From the NCBI RefSeq assembly GCF_007005445.1, contig NZ_CP041387.1:4978907-5042906 (forward strand): DNA of 64,000 nucleotides, read 5' to 3'. Below, piece by piece: positions 58,610 to 64,000 of the stretch (its first letter is position 1; each line of letters starts with the position of its first letter). A program made the translations under genes and the position numbers. This stretch comes from Rhodopseudomonas palustris (GTDB taxonomy: Bacteria > Pseudomonadota > Alphaproteobacteria > Rhizobiales > Xanthobacteraceae). Below the pieces are notes generated by a model. That model worked only from the letters and a program-made list of their open reading frames with translations. It was not told the DNA's origin and did not search any database.

Positions 58610-58786
58610 ACGGGGCTCCGCCTGCTCGGCCCAAATCGGCGACGCCGCGGATCGTCCGGCAGCGCCGCGCCAACGTTCGACCGCCGCCGTTTCGGACCGA
58701 TGCCGGCCGGCATATAGAGTTCATTAACACCGCCGTCCTAGTCCTAAAGTTGGTAGATGAAGTCGTGAGATGCTGCCGGATCGCCG

Positions 58787-59728
58787 ATGAGGAAAGACCC
58801 TGCTGCCTCGCTTTTCCCAGACGAAGCACGCGTAAGGCTCTATGACGAGGCTCTGAACGCCGCTCGGATCGGCGCCTGGGAGTGCGACCTCGACACCGAG
58901 CGCCTGAGCTGGACGTCGGGCGTCTATGCCTTGTTCGGCTATCCGGTCGGCAATCCGCTGCGGCGCGCCAGCATCGTCGATCTGTATGTCGACGAATCCC
59001 GGCGCCACATGGAGCTCGCCCGCGCCGAGGCGATCAGGACCGGCTGCCCGATCACGCTCGATACCGAGATCAGGACGTGGCGCGGCGAAGCGCGCTGGAT
59101 GCGGTTGTCGATCAACGCGGCACGAGAGAACGGCCGGACGGTTCGGGTGTTCGGCTGCAAGCAGGACGTCACCGCCGACCGGCTGTCGATCGAACAGCTC
59201 CGGCGGCAGGCCGAAACCGATCCGCTCACCGGGCTCGCCAATCGCGCGATGTTTCAGGCGCGCTATCGCGAGGTGGTGGACGACAGCCTCAATCACGGCT
59301 TCGCCTCGGCGCTGGTGCTGATCGACCTCGACGGCTTCAAGGAGCTCAACGACACGCTCGGTCATCTGGCCGGCGACGCATGTCTGTGCGAGGTCGCGCA
59401 GCGCCTGCGGCGGGCGTTCCACAACGCCGGTCTGATCAGCCGTCTCGGCGGCGACGAATTCTCCATTATCCTGCGGGCGCCGACCGATCCGGCGCGGATC
59501 GCAGAGGTGCTGCAGCGGACCATCGTGATGCTCAGCCGCCCGCTGTTCTGGAACGGTCATCGGATCGCGGTCAGCGCCTCAATCGGCGCCGCCCTGATCG
59601 GCCGCCCGCATCGCAGGCGGATCGCCGACCTGTTCGAAGAAGCCGACCTCGCGCTGTATCAGGCCAAAGCTGCGGGCCGGAATCGCGTGCACCTGATCGG
59701 GGATCAGGCGCAGAGCAGGGCGGCTTAG
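58787..59728 (+). CDS. diguanylate cyclase with PAS domain
   Basis: A 313-residue cytoplasmic enzyme that makes cyclic di-GMP from GTP. A PAS/PAC domain (about residues 15-135: ARIGAWECDLDTERLSWTSG) leads to a GGDEF domain (about 143-305) with DPLTGLANRAMF, LIDLDGFKELNDTLGH and the intact active-site LGGDEFSIIL. The product-inhibition site RxxD normally five residues before GGDEF is not seen. Start at 58,787 (ATG AGG AAA). Last chromosomal gene before the island. Confidence 0.9.
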   Translation: MRKDPAASLFPDEARVRLYDEALNAARIGAWECDLDTERLSWTSGVYALFGYPVGNPLRRASIVDLYVDESRRHMELARAEAIRTGCPITLDTEIRTWRGEARWMRLSINAARENGRTVRVFGCKQDVTADRLSIEQLRRQAETDPLTGLANRAMFQARYREVVDDSLNHGFASALVLIDLDGFKELNDTLGHLAGDACLCEVAQRLRRAFHNAGLISRLGGDEFSIILRAPTDPARIAEVLQRTIVMLSRPLFWNGHRIAVSASIGAALIGRPHRRRIADLFEEADLALYQAKAAGRNRVHLIGDQAQSRAA

Positions 59729-59861
59729 GGGCGGCCGGCGTCGGCCGGGCCCACACGCGCCGCTTTGCCTACGAGCCGCTTTGCATCCGCAGCCGCGCGC
59801 GGCCTCGGTTGTTCAGAGATGGGATTGGGAGGTCGCCAAACGTGTCTGCGCAAAGCCAGAC

Positions 59862-59907
59862 TGGCGCACCCGACACGATTCGAACGTGTGACCTTTGCCT
59901 TCGGAGC
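59862..59907 (-). other. island attachment site: displaced 3' half of tRNA-Arg(CCG)
   Basis: Read on the minus strand, the 46 bases give an anticodon loop CTCCGAA (anticodon CCG), stem GGCAA, a variable loop, the T-arm ACACG-TTCGAAT-CGTGT, an acceptor strand CGGGTGC, discriminator G and CCA. Upstream of the loop the sequence turns abruptly into non-tRNA DNA (TCACG instead of a pairing TTGCC), so no functional tRNA is made here. This is what remains when an element inserts in a tRNA gene at the anticodon loop and carries its own 3' half. The intact tRNA should lie at the far end of the island, past base 64,000. Confidence 0.88.
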
Positions 59908-60171
59908 GTGACTTCTTGTGTTTTCCCGAGATTTCCAGTGGTCGCTCGACTATACCTAAATAGTTGATTTATTTGAAATATTGCTGTTTCTCTTGATTGA
60001 ACGGCGGTGTGGTGAACCCTGGAGATTACCGCCCCCGTGCTACCCCGGTGCTACCCGGAGCGATCAAGAGATGGCAAATGAGAAGCTGACAAAGAAGGTC
60101 GTGGACGGTCTTCTCCCGCAGGCGGGGACTATGTCGTCTGGTGCGGCAAGCTACCCGGTTTCGGATGCCGG

Positions 60172-61371
60172 GTGCGCTCGACGGGCACGAAATCCTTCAT
60201 CGTGATGTACCGGGTTGGCGGACGGAACGCGACACCGCGTAAAGTCACCATCGGCACCTATGGGAAGATCACCGTCGAGCAGGCGCGGGAGGAGGCGAAC
60301 AAGGTTCTCGCCAAGGCCGAGCTGGGTGAAGATGTCGCGGTCGAGCGCGCCCGCGTGCGAGCCGAAATGACGATCTCGCAGCTCTGCGACGAGTATTTGC
60401 GCGAAGGCGTGGATCACAAAAAGGCCTCCACCATCGAGAGCGACAAAAGCCGGATCGAAGCCCATATCCGTCCGCTCTTGGGCACCAAACGGATCGGTGC
60501 GGTGACGCGCGGCGATATCAGTAAATTCCTGCGCGATGTTGCATCGGGAAAGACTGCACGCCCGAAAAAGCCCGGGCGGCGTGGCAGCGGCGTCAAAGGC
60601 GGGCGAGGCACCGCCACCCGGACAGTTCGCTTGCTCGGCGGCATGTTCACCTACGCCGTGCGCCGCGACTATCTCAAAGAGAACCCGTGCCGGAACATGC
60701 TGCTCTACAAGGATCGCAAAGGCGAGCGCTTTTTGACGACCGAGGAGTTCCGGCGCTTGGGCGAAACGTTGGCGCTTGCGGAAACGGAAGGCCTGCCTTG
60801 GGCCTTCAACGAAGGCAAGAAGGCCAAGCATCGTCCCGTTCGCCCCGAGAACCAGCGCGAGGTCTTTTCCCCATACGTCACAGCCGCCATCCGGCTCTTG
60901 ATGCTCACCGGGTGCCGCTTGCGCGAAATTTTGCATCTGCGTTGGCAGGATATCGACTTTGAACGCGGCGTGTTGAACTTGCCGGACAGCAAGACCGGCC
61001 AGAAAAAGGTGCTGCTCGCCGGATCGGCCTTAGCGGTCCTGTCGGACCTGCCACGCAGCGGCGTCTATGTCATTGCCGGAAACGATCCGGAGAAGCCACG
61101 CGCCGATCTGCATCGTCCCTGGGCACGCATCATCAAGCACGCGGAGCTTGATGGGCTACGCCTTCATGATCTGCGCCATTCCTACGCCTCTATCGGAGCG
61201 GCGAGCGGGATCGGACTGCCAGCGCTCGGAAAGCTGCTCGGTCACAACAATCCGTCCACAACGCAGCGCTATGCGCATCTTGCCGACGATCCGCTGCGGC
61301 GAGCATCGGAGGAGATTGCCAATACCATCGCTGCCGCCATCGGAAGTGTGCCCTCAGAGCAACAACCTTAA
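60172..61371 (+). CDS. tyrosine site-specific integrase, N-terminus frameshifted
   Basis: A phage/island-type integrase. From GTG 60,172 the open frame gives 399 residues, but the natural start is ATG 60,071 (MANEKLTKKVVDGLLPQAG), whose frame runs out of register at 60,125-60,127: the expected continuation DYVVWCGKLPGFGCRV is found one base off, so one base seems to be missing from the GGCGGGGAC run. The catalytic domain is complete: Arg in TGCRLREILHLRWQD, His-x-x-Arg in LHDLRHSYAS, and Tyr in LLGHNNPSTTQRYAHL. Starting at 60,172 would lose the first strands of the arm-binding domain and probably impair excision. Confidence 0.85.
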   Translation: MRSTGTKSFIVMYRVGGRNATPRKVTIGTYGKITVEQAREEANKVLAKAELGEDVAVERARVRAEMTISQLCDEYLREGVDHKKASTIESDKSRIEAHIRPLLGTKRIGAVTRGDISKFLRDVASGKTARPKKPGRRGSGVKGGRGTATRTVRLLGGMFTYAVRRDYLKENPCRNMLLYKDRKGERFLTTEEFRRLGETLALAETEGLPWAFNEGKKAKHRPVRPENQREVFSPYVTAAIRLLMLTGCRLREILHLRWQDIDFERGVLNLPDSKTGQKKVLLAGSALAVLSDLPRSGVYVIAGNDPEKPRADLHRPWARIIKHAELDGLRLHDLRHSYASIGAASGIGLPALGKLLGHNNPSTTQRYAHLADDPLRRASEEIANTIAAAIGSVPSEQQP

Positions 61372-61476
61372 AATCACCGTAGATCATCGTCGCCGGACAC
61401 CCGGTAGAATCCAGCGTCCACTGTATATACCACAGTCGGGGAACAGCCCCGGCGCTCTTCAATCAGGAGAACCGGG

Positions 61477-61758
61477 ATGAAATCTATCTACCTCAATCGC
61501 AAGCAGGCCGCCCACTACGTTACAGAGATGTGGGGCGTGCCGTGTTCCTACAAATGGCTGGCCAAGCTCGTTGTCGTCGGCGGCGGCCCGAGGCATTGGA
61601 AATGGGGACGTGCCGTCCGTTATCGCGCTGACGCCCTGGATGCATGGGTGTTCGGTCGCATGACTGGCCCCTTCGCCTCCTCAAGCGAGGCTCATTTGCA
61701 CCTTCGAGCTTTCTCTTATTTGAAGAGCGGCCAAGGCCTGCCATTCGAGGAGGCCTAA
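61477..61758 (+). CDS. excisionase-like DNA-binding protein
   Basis: A 93-residue protein. The N-terminal half (YLNRKQAAHYVTEMWGVPCS, then KWLAKLVVVGGGPRHWKWGR) has the winged MerR/AlpA-like helix-turn-helix of excisionases and prophage regulators, ending in VRYRADALDAWV. A start with a strong AGGAGAA binding site lies 106 bases after the integrase stop. It probably sets the direction of integrase action or activates island genes. Confidence 0.8.
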   Translation: MKSIYLNRKQAAHYVTEMWGVPCSYKWLAKLVVVGGGPRHWKWGRAVRYRADALDAWVFGRMTGPFASSSEAHLHLRAFSYLKSGQGLPFEEA

Positions 61759-61798
61759 AAGATGCACGAGGAAAAATTTTCTGGGGAAAATCAATTAG

Positions 61799-61827
61799 TT
61801 GACACCATATGGGGGTCTGGTTTGTAT
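61799..61827 (+). promoter_or_regulatory. possible sigma-70 type promoter
   Basis: TTGACA at 61,799-61,804 and TTGTAT at 61,822-61,827 are 17 bases apart in an AT-rich stretch, ahead of the 72-residue gene at 61,881. The -35 is perfect, the -10 weak. Confidence 0.35.
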
Positions 61828-61880
61828 TGGAGGGGCGAGGACGGCTCGCCCTTTCAACGCCAACTGAAAGGACCATTCCC

Positions 61881-62099
61881 ATGGCCGACTTCGACACCGA
61901 CGACAATTTCATTCTCATCCCTGCCGCTTCGGGCGGCGGCGCGCTGGTGCGTCGCAGCCAGATCGCGGGCGGACGCGCGAATGGCGCGGATGGCGCAATC
62001 GTCTATCTGGCAGCCGGGCCGAGCGTTTACACGACCGCGACCATTCCCCAGCTCGCGCGCTACCTCGGCGCGGAGGTGGCGGACATCCGCCGCGAGTAA
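61881..62099 (+). CDS. small acidic protein, 72 residues
   Basis: Starts MADFDTDDNFILIPAASGGG after an AAAGGA binding site. It continues GALVRRSQIAGGRANGADGA and ends with ATIPQLARYLGAEVADIRRE. The first half looks like short beta strands, the end like a helix. Family unknown. The GATES-like chain of island genes 61,477-62,747 runs in one direction and may be one transcript. Confidence 0.55.
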   Translation: MADFDTDDNFILIPAASGGGALVRRSQIAGGRANGADGAIVYLAAGPSVYTTATIPQLARYLGAEVADIRRE

Positions 62100-62162
62100 C
62101 CAGCACCGCCATGCACCATCGGGTCCGCTCGATGGTGCATGGTCTTGCCGGAGGGCTGGCGC

Positions 62163-62747
62163 ATGAAGGCCCGCAACAACCCCACCGACGAACAGCTCTT
62201 AAGGCGATTGCAGCGGGAACCTATCACGTCGCATGATCCCCGCGTCCGTCGCGATCCCTACTGGGCATTGCGGCATCAGGGCTATTCCGACGCATTCGCC
62301 CGCCGGGCTTTTCGGGACATGCTGCCCCGATACTACAAGGAAAAGGTCACTCTATCAGGCGAATACGTTGCCGATATCGATGACGCAGACCTTCTCTTTG
62401 TCCCGAACATGAATGCGGACATTCAGAAGCTGGCCGTCGTGGTGCGGCCTGACCTGTCGGAAGAGATCGCCTTGAATGCACCACCCCGCTCCACCGAATA
62501 TACGATGTGGTCGGAGGCAGTGCCGGGATTTGGTCTTCGTGTTCGGCCAACAGGCGTCAGAACTTATATTGTGATGTTCCGCATTGGGGGGCGTGGTCGG
62601 CAAGGCAAGATCAGCCTTGGCAAACCGGGCATCCTCTCATTCGACCTCGCTAGACGCATGGCTAAGGAGGCTAGATTGGAAGCCTTGGCGGGAAACGATC
62701 CTCGTCCGATGCACAGGAGCGGCGAGTTGTTGCGCCGGGCGAAGTGA
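62163..62747 (+). CDS. stand-alone integrase arm-binding-domain protein
   Basis: A 194-residue protein starting MKARNNPTDEQ after a GGAGGG binding site. Residues about 1-105 match nothing I know. Residues about 108-180 are an integrase N-terminal (DUF4102-like) domain: MWSEAVPGFGLRVRPTGVRT, YIVMFRIGGRG and LSFDLARRMAKEARLEALAG line up with the arm-binding domain of the integrase at 60,172 (PGFGCRVRSTGTKSFIVMYR). No core-binding or catalytic domain follows and the stop is clean. It may compete for arm sites and act as directionality or copy-control factor, or be a decayed second integrase. Confidence 0.72.
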   Translation: MKARNNPTDEQLLRRLQREPITSHDPRVRRDPYWALRHQGYSDAFARRAFRDMLPRYYKEKVTLSGEYVADIDDADLLFVPNMNADIQKLAVVVRPDLSEEIALNAPPRSTEYTMWSEAVPGFGLRVRPTGVRTYIVMFRIGGRGRQGKISLGKPGILSFDLARRMAKEARLEALAGNDPRPMHRSGELLRRAK

Positions 62748-63230
62748 TCCGGTTCCGTCACGGCCCGGTTCCCCCTTGTTACCCCGGCCATGCGAAATGC
62801 CGCTGAAACGCGGAACCGCACCAGCGAGTCCCCGTGACGCTCTTACCTGCCGAGCTGCTGAAACGGGGAGATGAAACACGAGAAACAGAGGCAAAACGCC
62901 AGCGAGACACCGTGAAACGCGCCATCGCCGCCGTGGAGTCGGCATTTCGATGCCGGTTATCGAGTCTGTAAGACTGTATCTTGAAGAGAGAAGTTTCCGC
63001 ACTGCTCTCTTCAGTCATTGTTTCTGCCGACGTCGGATCCCCGGCGGCCAATGATTATCCTTCTGAGGGAACTCCGACAACCCAACCTAGGAAAACTCAG
63101 AAAGCAAAGTCTTTCTCTCCCAACAAAAATGTAGGAAGCAAACACATCTAATAGTCTGGCTAAAAATCAGGAACCAAGCAGAAACAACGGACCAGAATAG
63201 AGCGGCATAGCCCTTCAACCTGTTGATACT
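62748..63230. other. 483-base stretch without a clear gene
   Basis: A 45-codon open frame starting GTG at 62,834 and ending at 62,971 (MTLLPAELLKRGDETRETEA at its start, highly charged, helical) is possible but has no strong binding site. The rest, especially 63,040-63,200, is AT-rich and holds nothing I can name. Confidence 0.35.
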
Positions 63231-63563
63231 TCAGGGCGAAGGGCTTCCTGCCTCCAGTTGTTGGGGCCCTTCCCATTCCCCGGTCTCGTATCGCCGCCAT
63301 AGCTCCCGCCGGACCCGATGCCACTTGCCTTGCTCGAAGGTTTCGGAATAGCGCCAAGCCCGATCTTCTTCGATAAAGGCGATCTCCTCGGCACGCGGGC
63401 CGTACTTGGCAATTAAATCGTCAGCCAACGCCTTGATATCACCTACCGGGATCAGCCGGGGCCGGATGCTCAGCTCCCATGTGTGCCAGAGCAACGTGCC
63501 CCAAATGGGTGAAGTGGCGATGCCGCCAATGATCCAGCCAGAAAGCTCCACCAGCAGCCCCAA
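63231..63563 (-). CDS. hypothetical protein with one membrane segment
   Basis: Up to 110 residues. The earliest in-frame start is TTG at 63,563; GTG at 63,551 is possible. One hydrophobic segment (LVELSGWIIGGIATSPIWGT) is followed by a charged cytoplasmic-type domain rich in Arg, Glu and Trp (EEDRAWRYSETFEQGKWHRV). I do not recognise the family. It is divergent from the XRE regulator 70 bases away. Confidence 0.6.
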   Translation of the reverse strand: MGLLVELSGWIIGGIATSPIWGTLLWHTWELSIRPRLIPVGDIKALADDLIAKYGPRAEEIAFIEEDRAWRYSETFEQGKWHRVRRELWRRYETGEWEGPQQLEAGSPSP

Positions 63564-63633
63564 ACCGCCGTCAATTATCTGAATTTAAGATACCTGAAAA
63601 TCAGATATAACTGAAGCCCCCATCTGGCACCAG

Positions 63634-63888
63634 GTGGGGCGATTCGTGGTCAAGACCCTCGGAACGGAGCGGCACAAAGCCCTGATCGCGCTGCTTGTCG
63701 AGAAGCGCGAAGCGGCGGGGCTGACGCAGACCGAGCTGGCCGCGAAGCTGGGGGAATATCAGTCCTTCGTGGCGCGGCTGGAAAGCGGGCAGCGAAGGGT
63801 GGACGTCGTGGAGTTCTTGGAGTTGGCGGAATTGCTGAATTTCGACCCGGCAAAGGCAATCCGGCAGATCGTCGGAAGTAGAAACTAG
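63634..63888 (+). CDS. XRE-family regulator
   Basis: An 84-residue single-domain protein. The helix-turn-helix is at about residues 28-60 (AGLTQTELAAKLGEYQSFVA, then RLESGQRRVD). A GTG start at 63,634 or 63,646 is assumed. Size and layout match controller proteins of restriction-modification systems and small island repressors. It sits 61 bases before the partial gene at the right edge. Confidence 0.8.
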   Translation: MGRFVVKTLGTERHKALIALLVEKREAAGLTQTELAAKLGEYQSFVARLESGQRRVDVVEFLELAELLNFDPAKAIRQIVGSRN

Positions 63889-63949
63889 ATCGCCGCGCAT
63901 TGCGGCGGGGACTGCCATCCATGCATGGTGGCTAAGGGGCAATCAAAAC

Positions 63950-64000
63950 GTGTCGCGACTAACGGACCTAATCGCACAAGCTAAAGCTAAAGACCCAGCT
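63950..64000 (+). CDS. start of a gene cut by the window, possibly a DNA methyltransferase
   Basis: GTG at 63,950 after AAGGGG opens a frame that runs off the end; only 17 residues (MSRLTDLIAQAKAKDPA) are visible. This N-terminus recalls type III-like adenine methyltransferases found in Rhizobiales islands, and the preceding XRE gene would fit a controller. With so few residues the product is a guess. Confidence 0.35.
   Translation, partial: MSRLTDLIAQAKAKDPA

Larger units (their letters stand above)
59862..64000. mobile_element. genomic island, left part
   Basis: Bounded on the left by the tRNA-Arg remnant; contains an integrase, an excisionase-like gene, an integrase-domain protein, several unknown short genes and a regulator, with shorter genes, looser spacing and AT-richer intergenic DNA (for example 63,040-63,200) than the chromosome to its left. 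No gene for conjugation is seen so far. The right boundary is outside the window. Confidence 0.85.

Noticed and set aside
59862..59940. A functional tRNA-Arg gene
   Set aside because: The 5' half (acceptor, D-arm and 5' anticodon stem) is missing; only the 3' half is present.
62834..62971. A 45-codon gene in the island
   Set aside because: Readable and charged, but with a GTG start, no good binding site and no recognisable match; kept only as a note in the gap entry.

Overview
The window reads as chromosome of a phototrophic alphaproteobacterium of the Rhodopseudomonas/Bradyrhizobium group, most probably Rhodopseudomonas palustris or a close relative. The evidence is the high-GC codon use, several families of palindromic intergenic repeats of the kind common in this group, and above all a complete pioABC cluster (decaheme cytochrome, 810-residue outer-membrane porin, Tat-exported HiPIP), which is the phototrophic iron-oxidation operon known from R. 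palustris. The species call is inference from gene content; no alignment was run.

Layout. 1-9.3 kb: an MFS transporter cut by the window edge, a carboxymuconolactone-decarboxylase-family protein, two acyl-CoA dehydrogenases, three repeat elements, an AapJ-like amino-acid binding protein, an L,D-transpeptidase, and a cyanide-insensitive quinol oxidase operon (cioA-cioB plus a 43-residue DUF2474 protein). 9.3-16.2 kb: an ECF sigma factor and an overlapping three-gene phosphorelay (sensor kinase, receiver-DUF3369-kinase hybrid, OmpR-type regulator) divergent from an orphan UgpB-like binding protein that may be its ligand sensor. 16.2-22.4 kb: a BoxR/BzdR-type regulator with a shikimate-kinase-like domain, an SDR, a polysaccharide deacetylase, an OmpA-family protein with a small membrane partner, and a YbhN-like membrane protein. 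22.4-29.3 kb: the phosphate regulon phoR-pstSCAB-phoU-phoB with tandem Pho boxes before pstS. 29.3-35.6 kb: a 5'-truncated acyl-CoA synthetase next to repeat elements, then pioABC on the minus strand with a perfect FixK/FNR box upstream of pioA. 35.6-43.7 kb: sulfate uptake and assimilation (cysH-sbp-cysTWA on minus, cysD-cysNC on plus) around a promoter region carrying TAGAAA/TTTCTA palindromes. 43.7-52.9 kb: a dipeptide-type ABC transporter operon containing an AtzE/AtzG-like amidase pair, divergent from a second, orphan binding protein. 53.1-59.7 kb: a periplasmic four-EF-hand protein with lanmodulin-like loop spacing in an operon with a TonB-dependent receptor, a Crp-type regulator, an unrecognised 472-residue protein and a diguanylate cyclase.

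From 59,862 the window enters a genomic island. Its left edge is a displaced 3' half of tRNA-Arg(CCG), followed by a tyrosine integrase whose N-terminal coding region is frameshifted, an excisionase-like protein, a small protein, a stand-alone integrase arm-binding-domain protein, a hypothetical membrane protein, an XRE regulator and the start of what may be a DNA methyltransferase at the right edge. The island continues past the window.

Most of the window is well-ordered metabolism and respiration. The parts that best reward a second look are the pio regulatory region, the binding-protein/phosphorelay locus, the EF-hand/TonB receptor operon, the palindromes between cysH and cysD, and the island with its lone arm-binding domain. 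Translation starts were often moved from the longest open frame to an internal start with a better ribosome binding site; this is stated where it applies.
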